In this document: piece after piece, positions 45,120 to 57,679 of the stretch
Layout of the letters: each line of letters starts with the position of its first letter
Numbering within the stretch: the stretch's first letter is position 1
DNA from: CAWEBF01 sp963807235
Lineage (GTDB): Bacteria; Acidobacteriota; Vicinamibacteria; Vicinamibacterales; UBA2999
Direction of reading: 5' to 3'
DNA length: 64,000 nt
NCBI GenBank assembly: GCA_963807235.1
Contig: CAWEBF010000009.1
Coordinates: 248,001-312,000 of the forward strand
Notes under the pieces: model-generated
What the model was told of the DNA's origin: nothing
The model's database searches: none
What the model saw: only the letters and a program-made list of their open reading frames with translations
Translations under genes and position numbers: made by a program

Positions 45120-46000
45120 GCCGCCACCTCCTCCTGACCGTTCTGGCGATGCTTGTCGCGGTGCCGGCACTGGCGCAGGTGGACCTCGCCGGTGAATGGG
45201 CCCGCGACAACCACGAGGACCAGCCGCACCGGGCGCCCGGCGCCGAGCTGGGCGACTACACGGGCCATCCGATCAACGCGGCGGCCCGGCAGAAGGCCGA
45301 GAGCTGGGATGCGTCGATCCTGTCGCAGCCCGAGCAGCAGGCCAAGCCGCACCCGGCGCAGGTCCTCGATGCGCGGTCCCCAGCCGAATCTGCGCATCAC
45401 CCGAGATCGTGGACCCGGTGAGCGGAAGGCTCGTTGCCTACACGATGGCCGGCTACTTCGGCCGGGCGGATCGCACGATCTGGATGGACGGCCGGCGCCG
45501 GCCGTCGGAATACGCCGAGCACACGTGGGGCGGCTTCTCGACCGGCGAATGGGTCAACGGCACGCAGCTGAAGGTGACCACGACGCACATGAAGACGTCG
45601 TTCATCAACCGCAACGGCATCCCCAGCAGCTACCGGGGCGTGATGACGGAGTTCATCACGGTGCACGACGACGTGATGGTGCACCTGTCGATCGTGGACG
45701 ACCCCGTGTATCTCGAAGAGCCGATGGTGCGCAGCAACAACTTCCGCCGGGCGCCAGGGGCAGCACGTGGGTCCGGCGATTCCCTTCGAGACCGTGGATG
45801 AACTGGGCGATCGGCAGACGGGCTGGGTGCCGCACTGGCCCGTGGGCACGCGGCATACGGAGTTCGCAAACCGGTTCGGCCTGCCGTTCGAGGCGACGCG
45901 CGGCGGCAAGGCATCGTTGTACCCGGAGTACGCGGCCACCATCGAGGCGATGAGGCGCAGTTCAGCGGCAGTCGTGGCCCCGGCTCCCGCCGCCCGCTGA
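45116..46000 (+). CDS. Secreted protein of unknown function, frameshifted
   Basis: ATG 45116 overlaps the preceding TGA. Signal peptide SRHLLLTVLAMLVAVPALAQ, then VDLAGEWARDNHED. Frame changes near 45375 and 45770 split it; corrected it contains NLRI followed by EIVDPVSGRLVAYTMAGYFGRADRTIWMDGR, GFSTGEWVNGTQLKVTTTHMK and PMVRSNNF, about 295 residues. No known family is recognised. Trp/Gly/Thr-rich beta strands suggest a beta-barrel or sandwich. The translational coupling to the MBL-fold gene suggests a shared function. Confidence 0.65.
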
Positions 46001-46002
46001 GG

Positions 46003-47277
46003 GTGGCCGGCTTCCCTCTCCGCTTCGGCGTTCTGTATTTCGGCCTCTACGCGCTGGTGACCCAGCTGGCTGGAGGCGTGCTGCTGTGGCCGGGCGCCGC
46101 ACTGCCGCCGCTGGGCCACGTGTGGCCGCTGCGCGACCTCACGCTGTGGCTGGCGACCAACGTCGCCGGACTTGCCCCGCCGCTCACCTTCACCGGCAAC
46201 AGCGGAGACACGGCCTTTCACTGGGTGCAGCTGGCGTGGGTGCTCCTGGTGGCCGTCGCATTGGCTGCGGCGTGGACCATGGCAAACCGCCCTCGCATCA
46301 GCGACGTGACGCTGTACGAGTGGTTCCGCCTGGGCCTCCGCTTCGTGCTCGCGGCACAGATGTTCTATTACGGGATGGCGAAGGTCATCCCCACGCAGTT
46401 CCAGGCCCCGTCCCTCGTGACGCTGGTGCAACCCGTGGGGACGTTGTCGTTGGCCGATCTGCTGTGGACCTTCATCGGCGCGTCCACGCCGTATCAGATG
46501 GCGGCGGGCCTGGCGGAGGTGGCAGCCGGCGTGCTGCTGGTCATCCCGCGCACGGCGATGCTGGGCGCGTGGGTGTGCCTGTTCGACATGACGCAGGTGT
46601 TCGTGTTGAACATGGCGTACGACTTCGGCCTCAAGCAGCTGTCGTTGCACTTGATTCTCATGGCTGGATTGCTGGTGGCTCCGGACCTCCCGCGCCTGAC
46701 CGCGCTCTTCCTCCGGCGAGAGGCATTAGCGGGACCCATGCTCGAGGAGCGGATTCCCGGCGTGCGCGGCGAGAGGCGGTGGCGGGTGGCGACCTGGATC
46801 CAGGTGCTCGCCGGCGTCTACCTGCTGGCGATGTTCACGAACCTCAGCCTGCGCTTCTGGTCCACGGAGGGCGATGGCCGTCCGCGCTCGCCTGTCTACG
46901 GAATCTGGGACGTGGCGGAGCTGCGGATGAACGGCGACACGGTGGCACCGGCGGACGCGGACTACGACCGGCGCTGGCGCCGGGTGATCTTCGATACGCC
47001 GGATGTCGTGGCGATCCAGCGCACCGACGACTCCGTGGCGCACTACGGCGTCACGTTCGACCCCGACGCCCGGCGGATGCGCCTGTCGAAGGGCCGAAGC
47101 CGCACGTGGGAGGCTGCTTTCGAGATCCAGCGCGTGGGAGGCGATGAGCTGCGGCTCTCAGGCGAGATGGACGGCCACCTCATCGACGCGCGCTTGCGGC
47201 GAGTCGCGCTCGACACGTTCCGCTTGCGGCAGAGCCCGTTCAGGTGGGTCCGCCCGCCTGATCCTTTCGCGGGCTAG
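46003..47277 (+). CDS. DoxX-like polytopic membrane protein
   Basis: 424 residues from GTG 46003, 3 bp after the previous stop. Six or so hydrophobic segments in the first ~290 residues (FGVLYFGLYALVTQLAGGVLLW; WVQLAWVLLVAVALAAAW; LRFVLAAQMFYYGMAKV; a GLAEVAAGVLLVIPRTAMLGAW helix). A soluble C-terminal beta domain of about 130 residues follows (SPVYGIWDVAELRMNG ... DGHLIDARLRRV). The helix pattern with YYGMAKV is DoxX-like; the combination with a soluble tail is not a family I can name. Likely cotranscribed with the two upstream genes. Confidence 0.75.
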   Translation: MAGFPLRFGVLYFGLYALVTQLAGGVLLWPGAALPPLGHVWPLRDLTLWLATNVAGLAPPLTFTGNSGDTAFHWVQLAWVLLVAVALAAAWTMANRPRISDVTLYEWFRLGLRFVLAAQMFYYGMAKVIPTQFQAPSLVTLVQPVGTLSLADLLWTFIGASTPYQMAAGLAEVAAGVLLVIPRTAMLGAWVCLFDMTQVFVLNMAYDFGLKQLSLHLILMAGLLVAPDLPRLTALFLRREALAGPMLEERIPGVRGERRWRVATWIQVLAGVYLLAMFTNLSLRFWSTEGDGRPRSPVYGIWDVAELRMNGDTVAPADADYDRRWRRVIFDTPDVVAIQRTDDSVAHYGVTFDPDARRMRLSKGRSRTWEAAFEIQRVGGDELRLSGEMDGHLIDARLRRVALDTFRLRQSPFRWVRPPDPFAG

Positions 47278-47304
47278 CAGGTTGCCGAGAACCTCAGCAA
47301 CCTG
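47278..47304 (+). terminator. Hairpin following the DoxX-like gene
   Basis: CAGGTTGC (47278-47285) pairs with GCAACCTG (47297-47304), starting right after the TAG. It is followed by three AATTCAG units (about 47312-47332). It probably ends the 44-47.3 kb transcript. There is no U-tract. Confidence 0.5.
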
Positions 47305-47357
47305 AATGCACAATTCAGAATTCAGAATTCAGAAAGGGGTCCGGAACTGCAGTCGTC

Positions 47358-47843
47358 CTAGCTGCTCGTCCGTTCGTAGACAGTGATGGTCGTGGTGTCT
47401 ACGCCGCGGCTGTCTCGGCCCTCCGTGGTCGTGGTTATCGATCGGCCGTCGGGCGAAAGCACAGCGCGGGATCGGGCGGCCGGGCGACCGTCCAGCTTCG
47501 TCACCACGTCGTAGCTGCGCGCGTCGATCCGCTGGTAGGCGTAGGTCACGAACTCCTCGACCCCCTGCACCGGGTAGTCCCGTCCGTCGAACAACCCCGT
47601 CCACTCGAGGTGGGTGACTCCCCCGCGCGGTCGCACCATGTCGTACAACACGCGCACGCCATTCGCATGCGGCTCGATGCGATAGGTGGCGCGCTTGTAA
47701 GGAGGCGGCCCCGGACGGTAGATCGACTTCTCCAGATTCAATCGCCACAACCCGAACCACGCGGCGTCCACTTCGATCTGCGTAGCTGCCGGGCTTGCCA
47801 GACACACGGCGAACGCAAGCGCGACGGCAACTTTATTGCTCAC
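47358..47843 (-). CDS. Small secreted protein of unknown function
   Basis: 161 residues from GTG 47843, which gives a clean signal peptide (NKVAVALAFAVCLASPAATQ); an upstream ATG at 47906 would add a charged leader overlapping the divergent DUF1330 gene. The mature part is beta-rich: WRLNLEKSIYRPGPPPYKRATYRIEP, VTKLDGRPAARSRAVLSPDGRSITTTTEG. This is a pattern I have seen in acidobacterial secreted proteins, but I cannot name a family. It is transcribed away from the DUF1330 gene. Confidence 0.7.
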   Translation of the reverse strand: MSNKVAVALAFAVCLASPAATQIEVDAAWFGLWRLNLEKSIYRPGPPPYKRATYRIEPHANGVRVLYDMVRPRGGVTHLEWTGLFDGRDYPVQGVEEFVTYAYQRIDARSYDVVTKLDGRPAARSRAVLSPDGRSITTTTEGRDSRGVDTTTITVYERTSS

Positions 47844-47904
47844 AGTCGAGATTCTAATTCGCACAATGCGCCTAGGATTGTGCGGTACCCATTCGGAGCA
47901 TGAC

Positions 47905-48207
47905 ATGTCCGTCTACTACATCGGAACCTACGACATCATCGACGCCGACGAATTCCAGAAGTATCCGCCCCTCGTGATGGCGCTTCTCCCGAAGTACGGC
48001 GGCGAGGTGCTGGCCTCCGACACCGACGCCTTCGTCGTCGAAGGCTGCTCTCGCACGATGAACGCCATCATCAAGTTCCCGTCCAGGGAAGCGGCACTCG
48101 GCCTGTATCACGATCCGGGCTATCAAGAGGCCAAACGTATCCGGCAGGCCAGTACGCGCCACATCAGCATGGTGCTGGTCAACGAGTTCAAAGCCGTGCC
48201 CGACTGA
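47905..48207 (+). CDS. DUF1330-family protein
   Basis: 100 residues. Small dimeric alpha/beta-barrel type (DUF1330): YYIGTYDIIDADEFQKY at the start, ALLPKYGGEVLASD, and IIKFPSREAALGLYHDPGYQEAKRIR, the family's core motif. The function of the family is not established. ATG 47905 was chosen because the family begins at this segment; an upstream start at 47836 would add 23 unrelated residues. Confidence 0.85.
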   Translation: MSVYYIGTYDIIDADEFQKYPPLVMALLPKYGGEVLASDTDAFVVEGCSRTMNAIIKFPSREAALGLYHDPGYQEAKRIRQASTRHISMVLVNEFKAVPD

Positions 48208-48215
48208 GCCTGCAG

Positions 48216-48266
48216 ATCGCAGGTTCCGCGCATCTGCCCGCGCGGCTCCGTTGCCAGACCTGCGAT
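48216..48266. terminator. Inverted repeat between DUF1330 gene and comM
   Basis: ATCGCAGGT (48216-48224) pairs exactly with ACCTGCGAT (48258-48266), 33-nt loop. It lies 9 bp after the DUF1330 stop and could end that transcript or shape the comM leader. Confidence 0.35.
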
Positions 48267-48345
48267 GCGGGCCGGCCACGAGTGCCGAACAGCGAGCCCT
48301 CCGCCCACAAATCCTATAGTCAGGTGGTTTGCAGCGCACAGGAGC

Positions 48346-49851
48346 GTGCTGGCCTGCCTGCGGAGCGCCGCCGTGCTCGGCGTGGACGCCTACGCCGTGT
48401 CCGTCGAAGTGGACGTGCAGTTCGGGCTGCCCGTTTTCGCGATGGTCGGTCTGCCCGACGCCACGGTGCGCGAAAGCCGCGACCGCGTGCGCGCGGCGAT
48501 CAAGAACGCCGGGTACAAGTTCCCTGAGCACCGCATTACGGTCAACCTGGCCCCGGCGGATGTGCGGAAGGGCGGCTCCTCGTTCGAACTCGCCATCGCC
48601 CTCGGTCTGCTGGCGCACGAAGGCGTGCTGAAGCGCAAGGGGATCACAGACACGCTCGTGCTCGGTGAGCTGTCGCTCGACGGGACCATCAACGGGATTC
48701 GCGGCGTGCTGGCGGTGGCCGTCGCCGCGCGCGGATTCGGCATCAAACGGGTTCTGCTCCCCCCGCGCAACGCACCGGAAGCCTGTGTCGTCGAGGGCCT
48801 GGAGGTGTGCACGGTTCGCACGCTGACCGAAGCGGTCGAGGCCTTGAACGAGCCTGCCGCGGCCACGCTCGCGCATGTGCCGGCCGTCAGCGAGCGCGCC
48901 GACGACGGCACCGACCTGGCCGACATCCGGGGACAGACGGTCGCGCGGCGGGCCATCGAGATCGCGGCGGCCGGCGGGCACAACCTGCTGATGACGGGCC
49001 CTCCCGGCGCCGGCAAGACGATGCTGGCGCGGCGCATCCCCGGCGTCCTGCCCGAGATGACCTTCGACGAAGCCGTGGAGTGCACGAAGATCCATTCGAT
49101 CGCCGGCCAGTTGCCCGCCGACGTCGGTTTGCTGAGCGCGCGACCCTTCCGCGCTCCCCACCATTCGATCTCGAACGTGGCGCTGGTGGGCGGCGGGAGC
49201 ATCCCGCGGCCGGGCGAGATCTCCCTCGCCCAGCACGGCGTCCTCTTTCTCGACGAGTTTCCCGAGTTCGAGCGCCGGGTGCTGGACGCGCTGCGACAGC
49301 CGGTCGAGGAGGGCGTGGTGCTGATCGCGCGTGCCAGCGGGCACGTCCGGTTTCCCGCGCGATTCATGCTCGTCGCGGCGATGAACCCGTGCCCATGCGG
49401 CTATCAGGGATTCGACATCAAGCCGTGCAAGTGCACGCCGGAGCAGGTGGCGCGCTATACCGGCCGCATCTCCGGTCCGCTGCGCGACCGGATTGACCTG
49501 TCGATCGTCGTGCCGCCGGTGCCTGTTGGCGAGATGACGGCGCCTCGCGCGGGTGAGACGTCGGCCGCGGTACGCGCACGCGTCGCGGCAGCCCGGACCA
49601 TCCAGCGTGAGCGCGTCGGCGATCGCCCGTCAGCGATCAACGCCAGCCTGCGTGGCGGCGAGGTGACGCGCTACTGCCGGCCCGACGCGCGCGGCAGCGC
49701 CCGCCTGGCGCGTGCCGTGGACGTCTTCGGGTTGAGCGCCCGCGGCTACCACCGTGTGCTCAAGGTGGCCCGCACGATCGCGGACCTCGAGGGCGCGACG
49801 GCTGTCGGGGACGCGCACATCGCGGAGGCCTTGCAATTCCGAGGGACCTGA
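48346..49851 (+). CDS. comM: YifB/ComM family Mg-chelatase-like AAA+ ATPase
   Basis: About 501 residues from GTG 48346 (LACLRSAAVLGVDAY follows, matching the family start; AGGAG is just upstream with short spacing). N-terminal Lon-like domain with GLPDATVRESRDRVRAAI and NLAPADVRKGGSSFELAIAL. AAA+ core: Walker A GPPGAGKT, Walker B VLFLDEFPEF, and CPCGYQG zinc-like Cys cluster. C-terminal Mg-chelatase domain. ComM-type helicases drive branch migration during natural transformation; in non-competent bacteria the role is unclear. Confidence 0.92.
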   Translation: MLACLRSAAVLGVDAYAVSVEVDVQFGLPVFAMVGLPDATVRESRDRVRAAIKNAGYKFPEHRITVNLAPADVRKGGSSFELAIALGLLAHEGVLKRKGITDTLVLGELSLDGTINGIRGVLAVAVAARGFGIKRVLLPPRNAPEACVVEGLEVCTVRTLTEAVEALNEPAAATLAHVPAVSERADDGTDLADIRGQTVARRAIEIAAAGGHNLLMTGPPGAGKTMLARRIPGVLPEMTFDEAVECTKIHSIAGQLPADVGLLSARPFRAPHHSISNVALVGGGSIPRPGEISLAQHGVLFLDEFPEFERRVLDALRQPVEEGVVLIARASGHVRFPARFMLVAAMNPCPCGYQGFDIKPCKCTPEQVARYTGRISGPLRDRIDLSIVVPPVPVGEMTAPRAGETSAAVRARVAAARTIQRERVGDRPSAINASLRGGEVTRYCRPDARGSARLARAVDVFGLSARGYHRVLKVARTIADLEGATAVGDAHIAEALQFRGT

Positions 49852-50048
49852 GGCGCTGGCAGAACGCGAGGTGGTGTGGCAGCGCACTACTCAGTCTCGG
49901 CAACGGGGGTGCGAGGTTGGACCCGTCTCGCCGTTACCACGAGGCGCCTGCGGCAGTTCGTTGCGCATGGCTGCCTACCTCGTCTCGTGATTGGTGATCG
50001 TGGCCACGCGGTCCGTTAGTTGCCTTTCGCTTGTCGGGAGAACGCGAC

Positions 50049-50249
50049 ATGCTCATCTACGGGTTTGGTGATCCGCCAACGGCCGAGGCCCCCAAGGGCA
50101 TTGCCGAGTGTCTCTTCGAGGCATTCCTTCGCCGAGATTCCCTGGCCGGCACTGGTCTCAGGCACGTCGAGGGTCTAGAGCGAGCAAAGGCTGCAGCTCG
50201 GGAGCACGCCGGCAAGGACCGTGTGTTCTTCTTCGACAACGCTGGCTAG
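50049..50249 (+). CDS. Possible small protein, unknown
   Basis: 66 codons from ATG 50049 with GGGAG eight bases upstream. The peptide (MLIYGFGDPPTAEAPKGIAE ... GKDRVFFFDNAG) has reasonable GC-rich codon use and no low complexity, but I recognise no family and it may be a gene fragment. The 197 bp before it (49852-50048) hold no gene I can support. It converges with the EamA transporter gene. Confidence 0.35.
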   Translation: MLIYGFGDPPTAEAPKGIAECLFEAFLRRDSLAGTGLRHVEGLERAKAAAREHAGKDRVFFFDNAG

Positions 50250-50279
50250 GCGTACTGGCGCTGATCGGCGACGGGTTAC

Positions 50280-51116
50280 TCACGCGCGCGGCGCGGTGGC
50301 CGCACGCACTGCCGTGGCACTCACGATCACCGCGCCGCCGATCAGCGTGAACGCGGCCGGCGACTCGCCGTGCACGAGCCACGTCCACATCGGGTTGAGC
50401 ACCGGCTCGATGAGGAGCAGCAACGACGCTTCGAGCGCGGACACACGGCGGATCGCCTTCGTGAAGAAGACGTACGCGAGCCCGATCTGGAAGACGCCCA
50501 GGTAGACGACGGTGGCCCAGGCGGCGGCCGGGGCCACGGGGGGCGGCCACGCAACCGGGATCGCCACCAGGGACGCCATCGCGTTGCCGACGATGACCGC
50601 TCCCAGGACTCCCCCATCGTCCGCGCCAGCCCGTCCCAGGTGGCGCAGGAACAGCAGCGTGCCGGCCCAGGTCACTCCCGACAGCGCTGCCAGCAGATTC
50701 CCGGTTGCCGGGTCCGGTGCCGACACGCTCGGCGCCTGCTGACCGGCAGCGCACAGGGCCAAGCCGACGGCAAGCGCCCCCACGTGGGCCAGATCGCGCC
50801 TCGTCCAACGCTCCCCCAGGACCCAGGGACCGAGGATGAGGATGTAGAGCGGCGCGACGGCCTGGAGAAAGATGGCGTTGGCCCCGGTGGTGAGCTTGTT
50901 GGCGGCCACGAACAGCGTCAACGAGGCTGCGTACAGGACGCCCGCGGGCAGCAGTGGCAGCGTGATCTCGAGCCGGTTTCCCTTGACCAGGACCACGTAC
51001 GCCGCCAGCACGATGGCGGCGATGCCGGACCGCAGGGCCGACACCTGGGCGGCGGTGAACGCCTCGGTCTTGATGGCCGCCCCACCGGTCGAGAACAGGA
51101 GCGCGGACGCGAGCAC
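50280..51116 (-). CDS. EamA/DMT-superfamily membrane transporter
   Basis: 278 residues from a GTG start, though upstream codons (DLSTQTARGL) are open and the true start could lie some residues earlier. About ten transmembrane helices in two EamA repeats: FSTGGAAIKTEAF ... GANAIFLQAVAPLYILILGPWVLGE in the first, YLGVFQIGLAYVFFTKAIRRVSALEASLLLLIEPVLNPMW in the second, which is the DMT exporter signature. It probably exports a metabolite or amino acid; the substrate is unknown. It is divergent from the M23 peptidase gene. Confidence 0.88.
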   Translation of the reverse strand: MLASALLFSTGGAAIKTEAFTAAQVSALRSGIAAIVLAAYVVLVKGNRLEITLPLLPAGVLYAASLTLFVAANKLTTGANAIFLQAVAPLYILILGPWVLGERWTRRDLAHVGALAVGLALCAAGQQAPSVSAPDPATGNLLAALSGVTWAGTLLFLRHLGRAGADDGGVLGAVIVGNAMASLVAIPVAWPPPVAPAAAWATVVYLGVFQIGLAYVFFTKAIRRVSALEASLLLLIEPVLNPMWTWLVHGESPAAFTLIGGAVIVSATAVRAATAPRA

Positions 51117-51263
51117 GAGGCCTCGCGCGGTCTGCGTGCTCAGGTCCGGTCCCCCGTGCGTCTTCGCTCTGTGTTTGCCCGCTCGTTGGCCACCGGTCGA
51201 GGCTGTGATAGGCTGGCGCCTTCGTTCGGCACTGGCGAACGGAGCCCCCCAGACCGAAAAAGC

Positions 51264-52196
51264 ATGTTGTCACGACGATACACCGTCGTAGTTGCCGATC
51301 CGGCATCTGGCATCGTTCGCCGAGCGACGTTGCCGGTTCGCCCCGTGGTCGCCATCGTGGGCGCTGTGGTGACCTTGCCGATCCTCATCGGCCTCGGCGC
51401 CGCGTGGAAAGCCAAGAGCGACGTCTCGGCCCTCTTCAACGACTACCGGGCCCTCGAACTCGAAAACGCCAACTATCGCCAGGCCACCGAGGCGCTAGCC
51501 GGCCAAATCAGCTCGCTGCAGCACGCGGTCTCGGACCTCGGCGCCCGCTCGGCGCTCGACCCGGCGCTGGCCAGCGCCATGGAGAAGCTGCCGGCGCTGG
51601 TCAAGGCGAGGGCGATGGGGGGCAGCACGGGCAACGTGCCGGTCTCCACGCAGCGGTCCTACGCCAAGACGCTCACGGCGCTCGCCAACCCGGAGGACAC
51701 GTTCGGCCTGCTGCGCACCGTGCTCGAAGGACTGGACGCCAGCCTCTCGCTGGTCCGCCGGACCGTGGAGCGGCGGGACGCCCTGGCCGCGGCCACGCCG
51801 TCGATCTGGCCGGCGCACGGATGGTTGTCCTCGGTGATGGGCTCGCGCGTGGACCCGGTGTCGGGGGCTGCGGACTTCCACGCCGGCCTGGACATCGCGG
51901 GCGATCGCGGCCAACCCGTATTCGCCACGGCCGCCGGGATGGTGGACTTCGCCGGCTATCAAGGCAACTACGGGAACCTGGTCGTCATCGACCACGGCTA
52001 CGGCCTCGAGACCCGGTACGGGCACCTGCAGTCCTTCAGCGTGACCAAGGGCGGGAAGGTGCAACGCGGCGACATCATCGGCCGCGTCGGCGCCACGGGG
52101 CGTGCCACGGGCAACCACCTCCATTACGAGGTGCTGGCCAACGGCAACCTGCTCAATCCCCTCCGGCTCCTCACCCAGAAAGCCCGCGATCAGTAG
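51264..52196 (+). CDS. M23-family (LytM-type) peptidase
   Basis: 310 residues from ATG 51264. N-terminal membrane anchor (VVAIVGAVVTLPILIGLGAAW), coiled coil (about 55-120), then an M23 domain with FHAGLDIAGDRGQPVFATAAG (HxxxD zinc motif) and GNHLHYEVL (HxH). It should cut peptide cross-links in peptidoglycan or act in division like EnvC/NlpD; both metal motifs are intact, so catalysis is plausible. It stands 93 bp before secA. Confidence 0.9.
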   Translation: MLSRRYTVVVADPASGIVRRATLPVRPVVAIVGAVVTLPILIGLGAAWKAKSDVSALFNDYRALELENANYRQATEALAGQISSLQHAVSDLGARSALDPALASAMEKLPALVKARAMGGSTGNVPVSTQRSYAKTLTALANPEDTFGLLRTVLEGLDASLSLVRRTVERRDALAAATPSIWPAHGWLSSVMGSRVDPVSGAADFHAGLDIAGDRGQPVFATAAGMVDFAGYQGNYGNLVVIDHGYGLETRYGHLQSFSVTKGGKVQRGDIIGRVGATGRATGNHLHYEVLANGNLLNPLRLLTQKARDQ

Positions 52197-52220
52197 CGGG
52201 CAACGCCCCAGCCTACATCC

Positions 52221-52251
52221 TTGCCGGTTGTCGCCCCCCGTGGCGTACAAT
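52221..52251 (+). promoter_or_regulatory. Possible secA promoter
   Basis: TTGCCG (52221-52226) and TACAAT (52246-52251) with a 19-bp spacer, about 39 bp before the secA ATG. The -10 is good, the spacer longer than ideal. Confidence 0.4.
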
Positions 52252-52289
52252 CGGTAGATACTCACGTCAGCGTTTGCGTCGCAAACAGC

Positions 52290-55217
<2,928 letters not shown>

Positions 55218-55230
55218 CGATGAGGAGTCC

Positions 55231-56758
55231 ATGGAGCTGACCACCGGTGCGCTGACCCTTTCCTCTCCCGCCGACGCAGCCCTGGCGACGGCCCTGACCT
55301 TCGACGACGTGCTGCTGGTGCCGCAGCACTCCACCGTGGTGCCTGCCCAGGTGGACGTCTCCACGCGACTCACACGCCGCATCCGCCTGAACGTCCCCAT
55401 TCTCAGCGCCGCCATGGACACCGTGACCGAGTCGGGGCTGGCGATCGCCATGGCGCAAATCGGGGGCCTGGGCGTCATCCACAAGAACCTGTCGATCGAC
55501 GAACAGGCGGCCGAAGTGGACCGCGTCAAGCGCTCCGAGAGCGGCATGATCGTGAACCCGATCACGCTCTCCCCCACCAACACCCTCGCCGAAGCTCTGG
55601 AGCTGATGCAGCAGTACCGGATTTCCGGCGTGCCGATCACCGAGGACGGCAGCAAGGAAGGCCGGCTGGTGGGCATCCTGACCAACCGCGACCTGCGCTT
55701 CGAGAACAACCTCAAGCGTCCGATCGGCGACGTGATGACGCGCAGCCCGCTCTTCACCGTGCCGGTGGGCACGACGCTGGACGAGGCCCGCAGCATCCTG
55801 CATCAGCACAAGGTCGAAAAGCTCCTCGTGGTCGATCGCGACTTTCGCCTGAAGGGCCTCATTACCGTCAAGGACATCCAGAAAGCGATCAAGTATCCGA
55901 GCGCGTCCAAGGATTCGCTCGGGCGGCTGCGCTGCGGGGCTGCGATCGGCGTCGCGCGTGACGCCCTGGAGCGCGCGACGGCGCTGGTCAAGGCCGGCGT
56001 GGACGCGCTGGTGATCGACACCGCGCACGGGCACTCGCAGAACGTCCTCGACATGGTGCAGCGCGTGCGCCGGGAGTTTCCGGACACCGACATCCTGGCA
56101 GGCAACGTGGCCACCGCGTCGGGCACGCTTGCGCTGATCGACGCCGGCGTGGACGCGGTGAAGGTCGGCATCGGCGCCGGATCCATCTGCACGACTCGCG
56201 TCGTGGCCGGCGTGGGCATGCCGATGATCTCGTCGATCATGGAGTGCGCCCAGGCAGCCGCGTCCCGCAACGTCCCGATCATCGCCGACGGCGGCATCCG
56301 CTACTCGGGCGACGTCGTGAAGGCGCTGGCCGTGGGCGCCTCGACGGTAATGACCGGCAACCTGTTTGCCGGCACCGACGAGAGCCCGGGCGAGCTGATC
56401 CTGTTCCAGGGCCGCAGCTACAAGGAGTACCGCGGCATGGGCTCGATTGGCGCCATGCGACGCGGCAGCCGCGACCGCTACTTCCAGGACGACTTCGACC
56501 TCGAGGGCGGCCGCAACACCGGACAAGCTCGTGCCGGAAGGCATCGAGGGCCGCGTCGCCCACAAGGGCAGCGCCGCGTCGGTGATCTATCAGCTGGTCG
56601 GCGGGCTGCGCGCGGGCATGGGCTACTGCGGCGCGGCTACCATTCCCGAACTGCAGCGCAAGGCGCACGTGGTGCGCATCACGCCCGCGGGCGTGCGCGA
56701 GAGCCACGTCCACGACGTGACCATCACCAAGGAAGCGCCGAACTACCGGATGGAGTGA
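55231..56758 (+). CDS. guaB: Inosine-5'-monophosphate dehydrogenase GuaB, frameshifted
   Basis: TIM-barrel IMPDH with an internal CBS pair (about 100-220): TFDDVLLVPQHS and VPILSAAMDTVTE at the start, GIGAGSICTTRVVAGVG with the catalytic Cys, ADGGIRYSGD, and GSIGAM ahead of the flap. A +1 G near 56522 (ACCGGACAAG for ACCGACAAG) shifts the frame; corrected it continues DKLVPEGIEGRVAHKG and ends at 56758, about 508 residues. It catalyses IMP to XMP, the committed step to GTP. Since guaB is normally essential or near-essential, the shift is probably an error. Confidence 0.93.
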
Positions 56759-56788
56759 CCGGTTGCTCTCAAGAGACGGAGCAGCCGG
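56759..56788. terminator. Bidirectional hairpin between guaB and the esterase gene
   Basis: CCGGTTGCTC (56759-56768) pairs with GAGCAGCCGG (56779-56788), nine Watson-Crick pairs and one G-U, starting directly after the guaB stop. Two ATTCACA words follow. It sits between convergent stops. Confidence 0.55.
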
Positions 56789-56815
56789 AAAATTCACAAT
56801 TCACAAACGTCCGTA

Positions 56816-57671
56816 TCACTGCCGTCGTGAGTGGTTCTTGAAGAATCGCCAGATCTCGACGGTCGTATCGATTTCCTCGCGCGTCCAGCGATGGCCGAGG
56901 CCGTCGATTCTGATGAGCCGCACCTCGGCGTCGTCAGAGCAGCCCTCGTAGCGCATCGTCGATAACGGGCCGGGCGGATCCTCGAGCTTCACGCTGCCCT
57001 TGCAGCCGTTGCGCGCCGCCCAGCCGGCCAGTGCGTCCGGCACGCTCTCTTCCCATTCCGCGCCACGGCCGGGGGCGTGGCCGTCGTAGGTGTTCTGCGG
57101 GTCTGCGAGGCCGTGAAACGTCAGCACAGGGTAGCGGGCTGCCGGCGCACGGCGCGGGAAAACGCAGCGCCGACACCGGCGCGATGGCCGCCAGGCGCGA
57201 GGTCAACCGGCAGCCGAGCAGCGACGACATGCGGCCGCCGCCCGAGAACCCGGTCGCGTAGACGCGGGCCTGGTCCGTACACGCGCGTGCGGCAACGTGG
57301 TCGATGACGTCGCTGGCGTAGGCCACGTCATCGGCCCGGCCGGGCTGCACGGGCACGTTCCACCGCGCCCCTTCCGCGTCGAGCGTCGCGACGAGGAAGG
57401 CTTCCGCGGCGGCCACGGCCTCGAATCCGCTCGTCCGGGCTTGCCCGGCTGCGTTGCCGCCGCTGCCGTGCAGATCGAGCACCAGCGGAAGCCGACGGCG
57501 TCCGTCGTAGCCCGGGGGCACGAACAGCCGGTAGGTGCGCTGGCGCGCTCCCGATACGAGTTGCTGGGTCGAGACGCCCGAAGCGATTGTCAGGTTGCAG
57601 GGCGCGGCGTCGGTCTGAGCACCGGTGGTCGAGGCGACGAGCGCGGCACCGATCGCGAAAGCAGCAATCAC
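56816..57671 (-). CDS. Secreted PHB-depolymerase-family (feruloyl-esterase-like) hydrolase, frameshifted
   Basis: GTG 57671 with GTAGGAGG upstream. Signal peptide, then RTYRLFVPPGYDGRRRLPLVLDLHG (oxyanion region), VYATGFSGGGRMSSLLGC (GxSxGG nucleophile elbow) and DGLGHRWTREEIDTTVEIWRFF (catalytic His). A frame change near 57150 is needed between the elbow and the His; about 285 residues. The family hydrolyses polyhydroxyalkanoates, feruloyl-polysaccharides and related esters; the substrate is not clear. It starts 9 bp after the kinase stop, so it is probably cotranscribed. Confidence 0.82.
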
Positions 57672-57679
57672 GAGACCTC

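Noticed and set aside
49852..50048. tRNA or small RNA gene in the gap after comM
   Set aside because: No cloverleaf, no T-loop motif and no strong hairpin could be found by eye.
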